From assembly GCF_018614415.1 (NCBI RefSeq), contig NZ_JAGGOO010000071.1, forward strand, positions 40,202 to 104,201: a stretch of DNA of 64,000 bases. Reading direction: 5' to 3'. Below are positions 7,305-15,332 of the stretch, one piece after another. The translations under genes were made by a program, and so were the position numbers. The notes under the pieces are model-generated. The model was not told where the DNA came from. It worked only from the letters and a program-made list of their open reading frames with translations, and did not search any database. This DNA is from Streptomyces sp. ISL-12. GTDB taxonomy: Bacteria; Actinomycetota; Actinomycetes; Streptomycetales; Streptomycetaceae. Each line of letters opens with the position of its first letter. The first letter of the stretch is position 1.

Positions 7305-8546
7305 TCAGACCCCGGCGTCGATCAGTGCCGCCGCCGTGAAGAGTTCCACCCCCACCGTGATCGCGTGCTCGTCCACGTCGAAGTCGCCCTGGTGCAGGTC
7401 GCGCACCGCGCGCTCGCCGGGCGGGCGGACGCCGAGGCGGGCCATGGCGCCGGGGACGCGCTCCAGGTACCAGGAGAAGTCCTCGCCGCCCAGGCTCTGC
7501 TCGGTGGACTCCACGGAGTCCGTGCCGCGCCGGGCGACCATCGCGGTCTGGAGGAGTTCGACGCTGGTCACCTCGTTGACGACGGGCGGGACGCCCCGTA
7601 CGTAGGTGATCTCGGACTTGGCGCGGTGCAGGTTGGCGATCTCGTCGATGGCCGCGACCACCAGGTCGGGGGCCTGCCGCCAGGCGTCGAGGTCGAGGCA
7701 GCGGACGGTCCCGGACAGCTCCGCGTGCTGCGGGATGACGTTGGCGGCGTGGCCGGACTCGATGCGGCCCCAGGTCAGGGAGAGGCCGCCGCGGCTGTCG
7801 ACGCGCCGGGCCAGGAGGGCGGGGGCGTCGACGGCGACCCGGGCGGCGGCGGTGACCAGGTCGGTGGTGAGGTGGGGGCGGGCGGTGTGGCCGCCGGGGC
7901 CGTCCAGGGCGATCTCCAGCCGGTCGCAGGCGGAGGTGATGGGGCCCTCGCGCAGACCGATCCGGCCGGCGTCCACCCGGGGGTCGCAGTGCACGGCGAG
8001 GATGCGGTGCACGCCGTCGAGCGCCCCGGCCTCGATCACGTCCTCGGCGCCGCCGGGCAGCACCTCCTCGGCGGGCTGGAAGATCAGGCGGACCGGGCGG
8101 GGCAGCGGGGCGCGCTCGTGCAGGGCGGCCAGGACCAGGCCGGTGCCGAGGACGACGGTGGTGTGCACGTCGTGGCCGCAGGCGTGGGCGCGGTCGGGCA
8201 CGGTCGAGCGGTACGGGCATCCGCTCTTGACGTCCGGGATGGGCAGGGCGTCGATGTCGGCGCGCAGGGCGAGCACGCCGGGGCCGGCGGCTCCGGCGGA
8301 CGGGCGCCCGGGGGTCGTGCCGATGTCACAGATGACGCCGGTGCCTCCGGGGAGGACTCTCGGCGTCAGTCCGGCCCGCTCCAGCCGTTCCTTGATCGCG
8401 GCGGTGGTGCGGAACTCCTGGTTTCCCAGCTCGGGGTGCATGTGCAGGTCGCGGCGGAAGGCGATGAGTTCCGCCCGCAGCGCCTCCGGCAGGGTGCCGG
8501 GCAGCGTGGCTTCCCCGGGAACGTCGGCTTCGGACTCCAGTGACAT
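7305..8546 (-). CDS. M20-family amidohydrolase (N-acyl amino acid/hippurate-type hydrolase)
   Basis: A 413-residue cytosolic metalloenzyme that hydrolyses an amide bond of an N-acylated amino acid or similar compound. The M20D signature is clear: HMHPELGNQEF near residue 35, RADIDALP near 96, the metal-binding ACGHDVHTT at 122-130 and the acidic PAEEVLPGG at 158-166. The dimerisation domain lies in the middle. The ATG at 8546 is chosen because AAAGGGTGAAG precedes it by about 11 bases; an in-frame GTG at 8558 would place the ribosome binding site inside the gene. It stands alone between an intergenic stretch and a convergent gene relic, so its substrate cannot be inferred from context. Confidence 0.9.
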   Translation of the reverse strand: MSLESEADVPGEATLPGTLPEALRAELIAFRRDLHMHPELGNQEFRTTAAIKERLERAGLTPRVLPGGTGVICDIGTTPGRPSAGAAGPGVLALRADIDALPIPDVKSGCPYRSTVPDRAHACGHDVHTTVVLGTGLVLAALHERAPLPRPVRLIFQPAEEVLPGGAEDVIEAGALDGVHRILAVHCDPRVDAGRIGLREGPITSACDRLEIALDGPGGHTARPHLTTDLVTAAARVAVDAPALLARRVDSRGGLSLTWGRIESGHAANVIPQHAELSGTVRCLDLDAWRQAPDLVVAAIDEIANLHRAKSEITYVRGVPPVVNEVTSVELLQTAMVARRGTDSVESTEQSLGGEDFSWYLERVPGAMARLGVRPPGERAVRDLHQGDFDVDEHAITVGVELFTAAALIDAGV

Positions 8547-9036
8547 CAGTTGCTTCACCCTTTGAAGGGTAGGACGCCCGGACGGCCGACCGACCCACGA
8601 TCAACAAAACTTCAGCCCCTCAGGGGAAGAAAATCCGGCCGCCGGACGCATATGCACCGGCGGGGGTGGGTAAAATCCGCCGATTACCGGCCGGGCGCAG
8701 CGCACCGAGCCGGTCCGGTCCGGCCCCCGCCCCGTCCCTCACGGCTACCACGCCTCACGCCTCCTACGCGTCGGCGGAGCCCGGCCGGGACCCATGCGCC
8801 GTCGTCCGTGAACACTCAGGGGCAAAGCGTCATCCATTTCCGGTGGCACCCCCTGGTTCGGGCACGCGGGCGCGGCACCAGGGTCCGGGGCATGCGACTG
8901 ACGGTTCTCGGCGGCTGCGGGGCGTACACCGGAGACGGAATTCCTCGGGCAGCCCATCCAGGTCGCCACGCCCGGCCTGGTGACCGACCTCGGCGCGCCG
9001 TGACGGCAGCCCGGTCGGCCGGGGCCGGCGCTCCGG
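8547..9036. other. 490-bp stretch without an intact gene
   Basis: This gap lies between the amidohydrolase start and the stop of the acetyltransferase gene, both on the minus strand. It must hold the amidohydrolase promoter. No intact gene with coding character is seen on either strand. The right part carries two short gene-like fragments, listed separately at 8893-9004. No strong hairpin or repeat is evident in 8560-8880. Confidence 0.6.
8893..9004 (+). pseudogene. Possible relic of an MBL-fold hydrolase start and another gene end
   Basis: The ATG at 8893 opens MRLTVLGGCGA, which resembles the first strand and glycine loop of metallo-beta-lactamase-fold hydrolases in streptomycetes, but the likeness ends after about 12 codons. 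From 8939 a different frame reads 21 plausible codons ending in TDLGAP and a stop at 9004. These look like two truncated ends joined by a deletion. The fragments are short, so chance likeness is possible. Confidence 0.3.
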
Positions 9037-9663
9037 TCAGGAACCGGCCACCCGGTGCGGGCCGCGCGGCTCGCGCCACATCCCCCACAGCACCGGCCCG
9101 TCCCCCGGCAGCCGCAGCTCCTCCCGCACGGTGAAGCCGAAGTGCTCGTAGAAGGGGAGGTTGGACGGCTTGGAGGACTCCAGGTAGGCGGGCAGCCCGG
9201 CCGCGTCGGCCTTGGCCAGCCCCGAGCGCAGCAGGGCGGCACCGTGTCCCTGTCCCTGGGCGGCCGGGTCGGCGCCGATCACCGCCAGGTACCAGTGCGG
9301 TTCCTGGGGGGTGTGCTCGGCGGCCGTCTCGATGGTGTCCCGGAAGTACGGGGCCCGGTCGCCGAGGACATCCTGGAGCTGCCGGACGGCCTCCGCGTCG
9401 GGGACGGCCTTGGCCTGGGCCTCCGGCGGTACCCAGAAGGCGGCCGCCGCCTCCGTGTGCTCGCACACGCCGTGGCGGACGTACTGCCGGGTGAAGAGGG
9501 TCGTGAAGTAGCGGCCCAACCGCTCCTCGCGCGAGGCGTCGTCGGGGAAGAACCCGCGCATCATCCGGTCGTCGTCGAAGGCGCGGGCCAGCGTGCGGCT
9601 GATCAGCGGGGCGTCGTCGGCCGTCGCCGTCTTCGGTGTGTGCGTTATCGGCATACGGTTCAT
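9037..9663 (-). CDS. GNAT family N-acetyltransferase
   Basis: A 208-residue acetyltransferase of the GNAT fold. The acetyl-CoA pyrophosphate loop is QGQGHGAAL (136-144), preceded by the strand WYLAVIGADPA and followed by PAYLESSKPSNLPFYEHFGF, the usual C-terminal helix-strand with N-x2-F-Y. It uses acetyl-CoA to modify an amine on an unknown substrate. The ATG at 9663 has GGAG close upstream; the in-frame ATG at 9654 has the same GGAG at 10 nt and is equally plausible. Nothing nearby fixes the substrate. Confidence 0.85.
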   Translation of the reverse strand: MNRMPITHTPKTATADDAPLISRTLARAFDDDRMMRGFFPDDASREERLGRYFTTLFTRQYVRHGVCEHTEAAAAFWVPPEAQAKAVPDAEAVRQLQDVLGDRAPYFRDTIETAAEHTPQEPHWYLAVIGADPAAQGQGHGAALLRSGLAKADAAGLPAYLESSKPSNLPFYEHFGFTVREELRLPGDGPVLWGMWREPRGPHRVAGS

Positions 9664-9755
9664 TCTCCATCCCGTGATCTTGGTCGGTGAGTCGAGGCCC
9701 CGACCCCGGCCGCAGGGCCGACAGGGCGGCCCGGCGGCGGGGTCGGGCACGCGTC

Positions 9756-10121
9756 TCAGGTGCTGATGGTGGCGACGGGGTCGACCTGGTAGTTGCGGGC
9801 GTAGCCGTTCTCGGTGCCGACGAGGAGGTCCACGATCTCGAAGTAGCGGTCCCAGAACGGGGTTTCGCGCAGGGCATCGATGAGGAGCTGGTAGGCGTGG
9901 TGATCGTCCGCTTCCCAGACCCAGACGTCGGTGACGCGCGCGGAGTAGAACTCGGTGTCGTAGAAGCGTGACCGGACCCCGGTGGTCCTCGCTTCGATCG
10001 TGGGGACGACCTGGGTGGCGAAGGCGTGGATCCGCTCGGGAACGGTCAGCGCGAGCCACTCGGGCGTGGTCTTGACGAGTATGAACGCGGTGATCGGCGG
10101 GTCGGTTTTCTCAACGGTCAT
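9756..10121 (-). CDS. Darcynin family protein
   Basis: A 121-residue protein matching the small darcynin family, alpha/beta proteins of unknown function. Family-like segments are FILVKTTPEWLALTVPER, RFYDTEFYSARVTDVWVWEA and the C-terminal ENGYARNYQ. The ferredoxin-like arrangement recalls small ligand-binding or monooxygenase-like proteins, but no catalytic residue is established. It is divergent from a LysR gene 148 bp away, the normal arrangement for a gene controlled by that LysR protein. The ATG at 10121 starts immediately before the conserved region; the open frame reaches 10217 without family likeness. Confidence 0.8.
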   Translation of the reverse strand: MTVEKTDPPITAFILVKTTPEWLALTVPERIHAFATQVVPTIEARTTGVRSRFYDTEFYSARVTDVWVWEADDHHAYQLLIDALRETPFWDRYFEIVDLLVGTENGYARNYQVDPVATIST

Positions 10122-10240
10122 GGTGGGTGCTCCCAGTTGGTGGGTGGCAGGGCGCCACGGCGTCACGGCGCCGTGTGCGGCATCGAGCCCTCGTCCGGAA
10201 ACCCATCCTGGGAACACCGCGGTGATGCCACAATGGGAAC

Positions 10241-10264
10241 TTCAGCAAGCAGGTGTTGCCTGAA
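10241..10264. promoter_or_regulatory. Candidate LysR binding site
   Basis: TTCAGCAA (10241-10248) and TTGCCTGAA (10256-10264) form an imperfect inverted repeat, with one extra C in the second arm. It lies just before the LysR start at 10270 and upstream of the divergent darcynin gene. The placement is typical of LysR autoregulation. The dyad is short and unproven. Confidence 0.4.
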
Positions 10265-10269
10265 ATGGA

Positions 10270-11217
10270 ATGACACTGGTGAACAGCCCGTATTCGGCTC
10301 TCGACGCCAACCTCGCCGTGGCGCTGGACGCCCTGCTGACCGAGCAGAGCGTCACCCGCGCCGCCGCCCGCCTGCGCACCTCCCCCGCGGCCATGAGCCG
10401 CACTCTCGGCCGGCTCCGCCGTACCCTTCAGGACCCGCTCCTCGTACGGGCCGGACAGACCATGGTCCCCACCCCCCGCGCCCTGGCTCTGCGCGACGAA
10501 GCAGCGGCGGTGGTGCGTCGCCTCGGATCGCTGCTCAGCCCCGTCGAAGGCGCCGACCCCGCCACCCTGAGCAGCACCTTCACCCTCCAGGCCGCCGACC
10601 TGGTCGGTGCGGCGCTGGCGCCCGGACTGCTGGGGCTGGCCCGGCAGGAGGCGCCGGGCGTCTCGTTCCGGCTCCGGGCCGAGGAACTGGAGGCCGGCCC
10701 GGCCCTGCGCGACGGCCGGATCGATCTGGAGGTCGGATCCATCGACCACGTGGACCCGGAGACCCAGGTCGAAGAACTCGTCACGCTGCGGATGATGGCG
10801 GCCGTCCGGCCAGGCCACCCGCTCACCGAGAAGGCGCTGACCCCGGCACGACTCGCCGCCGCCGAACATGTCGTGGTCAGCCGGCGAGGCCGGTTCACCG
10901 GCCCGCTCGACACCGCCCTGGCCGAGCGGAACCTCCACCGGCGCGTCACCACCGTCCTCCCCAGTCACCTGGCGGCGATGGCTCTCGCGGCCGGCAGCGA
11001 CGTGGTCTGTCTCGTCCCCGCCGCCCTCCCCGGCGCCCCCGCATCGCCTCTCACCCGTACCGCCACCGCCCTCGGCCTGCGCCTCCTCGACGTTCCCCTG
11101 CCGCTGCCGCCCCTGACCATCGGCATGGCCTGGCACCCCCGCCACGCGGCCGACGGAGCCCACCGATGGCTCCGGGACGCTGTCCGCCGCACCCTCCGCG
11201 CCCTTGGGACCGGTTGA
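10270..11217 (+). CDS. LysR family transcriptional regulator
   Basis: A 315-residue LysR-type regulator. Residues about 10-70 form the winged HTH (ALDALLTEQSVTRAAARLRTSPAAMSRTLGRLR ending near LLVRAG). The rest forms the periplasmic-binding-protein-like effector domain, with a strand at residues 93-105 and a hinge near 170. The ATG at 10270 gives the family-standard N-terminus. It faces away from the darcynin gene and probably controls that gene and itself through the dyad at 10241-10264. The effector molecule is unknown. The convergent monooxygenase gene ends 9 bp downstream. Confidence 0.9.
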   Translation: MTLVNSPYSALDANLAVALDALLTEQSVTRAAARLRTSPAAMSRTLGRLRRTLQDPLLVRAGQTMVPTPRALALRDEAAAVVRRLGSLLSPVEGADPATLSSTFTLQAADLVGAALAPGLLGLARQEAPGVSFRLRAEELEAGPALRDGRIDLEVGSIDHVDPETQVEELVTLRMMAAVRPGHPLTEKALTPARLAAAEHVVVSRRGRFTGPLDTALAERNLHRRVTTVLPSHLAAMALAAGSDVVCLVPAALPGAPASPLTRTATALGLRLLDVPLPLPPLTIGMAWHPRHAADGAHRWLRDAVRRTLRALGTG

Positions 11218-11226
11218 CGCGGCCGG

Positions 11227-12381
11227 TCACACGCCTCCGGGGGCTCCAGGACCCTCGTGCCCGTCGCCGTCGTCGTCGGCGGCGATCAAGTGCTCGGCGG
11301 CCCCCTCCAGTTGACGTGCCGTCTCCGTCGACCGGGGCAGCATCGTCTTCTCGTAGCGGCGGACGGCGTCCTCGACCGTGCCGGACTCCGCGAGGGCCGC
11401 GGCGAGTTCGGCGGCGTCGAGCATCGCGAGGTTGACGCCGACGCCCAGCGGCGGCATGAGGTGGGCCGCGTCGCCGAGCAGGGTCACCGTGGGGCTGGGC
11501 TCCCAGGTGTGCGGCACGGGCAGGGCGAGGATCGGGCGGTCGACGTACGGGCCGTCGTTGTCGGTGATCGTCTTCAGCAGGCGGGGCGACCAGTGGGCGT
11601 AGCGCTCCAGGAGCAGGGCGCGGATGCCGTCGGTGTCCCCGGGCGTCAGGCCGCTCGCGCGGATCCAGTCGGCCGGGACGCGCTGGATCAGGTAGACGCG
11701 GACGTGGCCGCCGCCGTTGCGCTGGGCGAACAGGGCTCGTTCGCCGTCCCGGGCGTGGGCGCCGCCCCGGCCGACCAGGTCCGCGATCTCGGGGTGCCGG
11801 CGGTCGACGTCGTCGAACCACGCCTCCAGGAAGCTCACGCCGGTGTACGCGGGGACGGCGTCGGAGACGGCCGGGCGGACCCGGGAGAAGGCGCCGTCGG
11901 CGCCGATGACCAGGTCCGTCTCGGCGGTGGAGCCGTCGGCGAAGCGCAGTCGCCGGGGCCCGTCGGCGGGGCCGTCGACCTCCTCCAGCGCCTGCCCCCA
12001 CCGCACGGTGCCGGGGGCGAGGGAGTCGAGCAGCAGTTGGCGGAGCTGTCCGCGGTCGATCTCCGGCTTGAACATCTCGTCGGGCGCCGGGACCCGGTGG
12101 TCCGTGATCGCACCGGTGAGGTCCAGCTGCCGCATCTCCTGCCCCTCGGGGCGGGCGTGTTCGAAGAAGGCGTCCAGCAGACCGGCGGCGCGCAGGGCGA
12201 GTTGGCCGTTGTCGGCGTGCAGGTCCAGGGAGCCGCCCTGGTCGCGGGAGCCGGGGCCGGGCTCACGGTCGTGGACGGTGACCTGGATGCCGTGCCGCTG
12301 CAGGATGCGGGCGCAGGTCAGGCCGCCGGGACCGGCGCCGATGACGCTGATCCGGGCGCGGGAGGGGTGCGGAGAAGCCAT
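11227..12381 (-). CDS. FAD-dependent monooxygenase (Tet(X)/PHBH-like)
   Basis: A 384-residue class A flavoprotein monooxygenase that would hydroxylate an aromatic or polycyclic compound using NAD(P)H and oxygen. The FAD-binding GAGPGG is at 15-20, the middle strand DLVIGADGAFSRVR gives the DG motif, and LLGDAAHLMPPLGVGVNLAMLDA is the second FAD motif. Its length and QGGSLDLH segment resemble the Tet(X)-like subgroup, some members of which inactivate tetracyclines, but the activity here cannot be read from sequence. It is divergently placed from a TetR regulator, with a dyad between them, so expression is probably induced by the substrate. The ATG at 12381 precedes the FAD motif at normal distance. 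Confidence 0.88.
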   Translation of the reverse strand: MASPHPSRARISVIGAGPGGLTCARILQRHGIQVTVHDREPGPGSRDQGGSLDLHADNGQLALRAAGLLDAFFEHARPEGQEMRQLDLTGAITDHRVPAPDEMFKPEIDRGQLRQLLLDSLAPGTVRWGQALEEVDGPADGPRRLRFADGSTAETDLVIGADGAFSRVRPAVSDAVPAYTGVSFLEAWFDDVDRRHPEIADLVGRGGAHARDGERALFAQRNGGGHVRVYLIQRVPADWIRASGLTPGDTDGIRALLLERYAHWSPRLLKTITDNDGPYVDRPILALPVPHTWEPSPTVTLLGDAAHLMPPLGVGVNLAMLDAAELAAALAESGTVEDAVRRYEKTMLPRSTETARQLEGAAEHLIAADDDGDGHEGPGAPGGV

Positions 12382-12433
12382 GGGTGTCCTTCCGGTGGAA
12401 GCGGGCGGCATCACCGTACGAGCAAAAGTGTAA

Positions 12434-12453
12434 TCTGACAACTTAGTGACAGA
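12434..12453. promoter_or_regulatory. Candidate TetR operator between monooxygenase and regulator
   Basis: TCTGACA (12434-12440) and TGACAGA (12447-12453) form an inverted repeat with one mismatched pair and a 6-bp spacer. It sits in the 114-bp gap between the divergent FAD monooxygenase and TetR genes. A TAGGAT -10-like box at 12484-12489 lies 6 nt before the TetR ATG, so a leaderless TetR mRNA is likely and the dyad would overlap its -35 region. Confidence 0.5.
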
Positions 12454-12495
12454 CTCAATAAAGCTACGGATGCCATGACCGGCTAGGATGGCGTC

Positions 12496-13110
12496 ATGCC
12501 CGAGCCCACCGCCCCCGCCACCCCCACCGCCGCCACTCCCGCCCCCGGACGCCGCGAGCGCAAGAAGGCGGCGACCCGGCAGGCGATCGCCGACGCCGCG
12601 CTCCGTCTCTTCCTGGAGCGCGGGTACGACGACGTGAGCGTCCGGGATGTCGCCGAGGCGGCCGACGTCTCCGTCACCACCGTGTTCAAGCACTTCAGCG
12701 GCAAGGAGGCGCTCGTCTTCGACCAGGAGGAGAGCACCGAGACCGCCCTCGTCTCGGCCGTGCGCGACCGCGCCGCGGGCACCACCGTCCCCGACGCCCT
12801 GCGGGAACACGTGCTGGCCACCTGGCTGCCGATCGCGGAGCATCCGCAGCGGGTGGAGTTCAACCGCCTGGTGGACTCCACCCCGGCGCTGCGCGCGTAC
12901 GCGGAACGGATGTGGGTCCGGCACACCGCCGCCCTGGCCGCGGCCATCGCCGACGAGTTCGGCGTGGCCCACGACAACCTGGCCTGCGCCGCGCTCGCCC
13001 GGTTCGTCCTGGACGCCCCCGCCCTCGCCCAGGGGCAGCCCGACCACCGGGCCGCGATCGAGGAGATCTTCGGCATCCTGACCGACGGCTGGCGGCCGCC
13101 CGTCTCCTGA
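12496..13110 (+). CDS. TetR family transcriptional regulator
   Basis: A 204-residue TetR/AcrR repressor. The HTH is at about 20-65: RQAIADAALRLFLERGYDD, VRDVAEAADVSVTTVFKHF and the conserved KEAL. The C-terminal helices form the ligand-binding domain. The N-terminal 18 residues are a Pro/Ala/Thr tail. The TAGGAT box at 12484-12489 lies only 6 nt from the ATG, consistent with leaderless translation. It is divergent from the FAD monooxygenase and is probably released from DNA by that enzyme's substrate, a standard resistance or catabolism arrangement. Confidence 0.9.
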   Translation: MPEPTAPATPTAATPAPGRRERKKAATRQAIADAALRLFLERGYDDVSVRDVAEAADVSVTTVFKHFSGKEALVFDQEESTETALVSAVRDRAAGTTVPDALREHVLATWLPIAEHPQRVEFNRLVDSTPALRAYAERMWVRHTAALAAAIADEFGVAHDNLACAALARFVLDAPALAQGQPDHRAAIEEIFGILTDGWRPPVS

Positions 13111-13151
13111 CGACCACGGGTTCACCCTCAAGGCACGGTGTCCCCCGGCCG

Positions 13152-14186
13152 ATGAGAACGGGCATGCCGGATTCATACGCACACCGCCGTACGGTGCTCA
13201 CCGGCGCCGCTCTGCTGACCGCCGGCGGGACGTCACTGTGGGGGGCGGCCTCCGCCGGGGCCGCGGGCCGGGTCCTCGCGGAGCGACGGGTGGACGAGCG
13301 GCTCGTCGAGCTGACCGTGGACTCCCCGGCCCTGGGCGGTCCCGGCCGCGTCGCCCTGCTCACCCCCCGGGGATGGGACCGGCGCCGGCCCGGTGACCGC
13401 TGGCCCACCCTGTATCTGCTGGCGGGCGGCGACGGGGACCACACCGCGTGGACCACGCTGTTCCGGGTGCAGGAGCTGGCCGAGCTGCGCGACGTCCTGG
13501 TCGTCATGCCCGGCATGCCGCTGTTCGGGTTCTGGACCGACTGGTGGAACCACGGGAAGGACGGCCCGCCCCGGGTGCGGACGTACTTCCTGCGCGAGGT
13601 CGTGCCCCTGGTGGAGCGGGACTACGGGGCCGGGACGCGCAGGGCGGCGGCCGGTGAGTCCCAGGGGGGCTTCGGCGCCCTGGGGATGGCCGCCCGGGTT
13701 CCCGGACTGTTCCGCGCGGTCGCCGCGTTCGGGGCCCCGGTGCACCCGGTCCGGCACCCCGAGATGTGGCTGTCCGGCGCGGAGTTCGTGGGAGTGGACG
13801 GCTGCGCGATCTTCGGAGACCCGTGGGAGCAGTGGAAGGTGTGGCTGGACTGGGATCCGTTCCGCCACGCCGCCGGTCTGCGCGACACGCCCGTCTGTCT
13901 CGCCTGCGGTGACGGAACGCCGGGTCCTCTCGACGGCGAGGACCCCGAGCCGCACATCCCGGGCACCGAGAAGTGGGTCGCGCTGGCGGACGCCGGCGTC
14001 GTCTCCGTCACCGAAGCCGTCTGCGCGGAAGAGACCCGGATGCTGAGCGACCGGCTCAAGTCGCTGGGGGCACCGGTCACCACGCACCTCTACCGCGGGA
14101 CCCACACCGGCACCTACGGGTACCGCGAACTGCGGCACGCGCTGCCGATGCTGCTGGCCGCCCTGCACGGCCGCCCCCGCCGGTAA
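13152..14186 (+). CDS. Tat-exported alpha/beta-hydrolase esterase (mycolyltransferase/esterase D-like)
   Basis: A 344-residue secreted hydrolase. The N-terminus has a twin-arginine signal (HRRTVLTGA at 11-19, then a hydrophobic stretch to AASAGAAG). The mature part has the esterase D / antigen 85-like fold: RWPTLYLLAGG near 83-93, a Trp-rich loop FWTDWWNHG, and the nucleophile elbow GESQGGFG with Ser170. A C-terminal HTGTYGYRE probably supplies the His. It should hydrolyse or transfer acyl esters outside the membrane, for example on trehalose, glycan or antibiotic esters. An ATG at 13164 is also possible. It is downstream of the TetR gene by 42 bp but is not clearly in one operon with it. Confidence 0.82.
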   Translation: MRTGMPDSYAHRRTVLTGAALLTAGGTSLWGAASAGAAGRVLAERRVDERLVELTVDSPALGGPGRVALLTPRGWDRRRPGDRWPTLYLLAGGDGDHTAWTTLFRVQELAELRDVLVVMPGMPLFGFWTDWWNHGKDGPPRVRTYFLREVVPLVERDYGAGTRRAAAGESQGGFGALGMAARVPGLFRAVAAFGAPVHPVRHPEMWLSGAEFVGVDGCAIFGDPWEQWKVWLDWDPFRHAAGLRDTPVCLACGDGTPGPLDGEDPEPHIPGTEKWVALADAGVVSVTEAVCAEETRMLSDRLKSLGAPVTTHLYRGTHTGTYGYRELRHALPMLLAALHGRPRR

Positions 14187-14217
14187 CCGCGGAACCGGCC
14201 CCGCGGGCCAGGGACCG

Positions 14218-15282
14218 TCAGACCCCCGGCACCGCCAGCAGCCGCTCCACCCCCCGGGCCGTCCCCGTCACCCCGTCCAGGAAGCCCTGGGCCCGGGGGG
14301 AGGCGCCCCGGGTCAGCCAGGCCGGGTCGATGTCGCAGACGGCGACCTTGACCTCCGTACCGGCGAGGGCCAGCGGGAGGGTGTGGACGACCGTGGAGGG
14401 GAAGCTGAGGATCGTACGGCCGACCGGGCCGCGGCGGGCGATCAGTTCCAGGGGGAGGTCGGGGCGGACGACCTCCAGGCCGGTCTCCACGGCCAGCCGG
14501 TGGAGTTTCTCCGTCGCCTCGCGGCGGTGGGCGAAGTAGCGGGTGGCGCCGTGGGTCTTGGCCAGGCGGCGGACCGCGTCGAGGTAGGCCTCGGCGTCCA
14601 CGACACCGGTCTCCACCAGGGAGGTGCCGACCATGTCGGCGCCCTTGGTGATGCGGGGCGGGCCGAAGCGGTCCCGGGTCCAGGCGAAGTCGTGGGCGGT
14701 GACGGTGACACCGTCGGGGACCTCGTCGATCGGCATGGAGGAGAAGACCTCCACCCGCCGGCCCTCGGCCGGGGTGAGCCGGCGGCGGGCCGAGGACGAC
14801 ACCGGGGCGAAGAGCAGGTCGCGGGGGCCCGGCCGGCTGCCCTTGCGGTGCCAGCGCACCAGGCGTTCGCCGCGGGCGAGCTGGCCCACGAACTCCATGG
14901 TGGCCGTGCCGTCGTCGACGACGACCAGGTCGCGGGCGCGGGTGATGGTCAGGAGCAGTTGTACGTAGCGGGAGAACGGGTCTCCCATGACGATGCGCTC
15001 GGCGCGGCGGAGCAGGCCCGCCAGGCCCCCGACCGTGCGGAAGGGGGCCGAGGCCCCGCCCCGCGCCTCTTCCCAGCGGACCTCGTGACCGTCCTCGCGG
15101 GCCAGCTCCGACATGCGGCGGAGCTGGCCCCGGGTCATGGGGTCCACGGGTGACAGGACGACGAGGGTGAGCCCCGTCCGGGGGGCGCGGGTGTGCGCCC
15201 ACTCCAGCACGTTCAGGAGCTGTACCGGGCTCTCGACGAAGGCGAGAGTGCGAGGGCCGGCGTTCCCGGCGCGGGGGCTCAT
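14218..15282 (-). CDS. Polysialyltransferase-like glycosyltransferase
   Basis: A 354-residue protein whose opening TLAFVESPVQLLNVLEW and later VVVDDGTATMEFV are typical of the bacterial polysialyltransferase-like group, which use CMP-nonulosonates to extend surface polymers. The C-terminal half carries PSTVVHTLPLALAG, like the S-T-x2-x-T segment of these enzymes. It lacks transmembrane segments and is probably peripheral at the inner membrane. The gene is immediately upstream (in map order) of the NeuB-type synthase and the CMP-transferase fusion, all on the minus strand, so it most likely polymerises the sugar those enzymes make. The donor could be Kdn or another nonulosonic acid; sequence does not settle it. 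Confidence 0.75.
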   Translation of the reverse strand: MSPRAGNAGPRTLAFVESPVQLLNVLEWAHTRAPRTGLTLVVLSPVDPMTRGQLRRMSELAREDGHEVRWEEARGGASAPFRTVGGLAGLLRRAERIVMGDPFSRYVQLLLTITRARDLVVVDDGTATMEFVGQLARGERLVRWHRKGSRPGPRDLLFAPVSSSARRRLTPAEGRRVEVFSSMPIDEVPDGVTVTAHDFAWTRDRFGPPRITKGADMVGTSLVETGVVDAEAYLDAVRRLAKTHGATRYFAHRREATEKLHRLAVETGLEVVRPDLPLELIARRGPVGRTILSFPSTVVHTLPLALAGTEVKVAVCDIDPAWLTRGASPRAQGFLDGVTGTARGVERLLAVPGV

Positions 15283-15332
15283 CGGCGTGTGACCGTCCCG
15301 TCTTGGGCGTGGGGTGGGGTGGGCGGTGCGGG

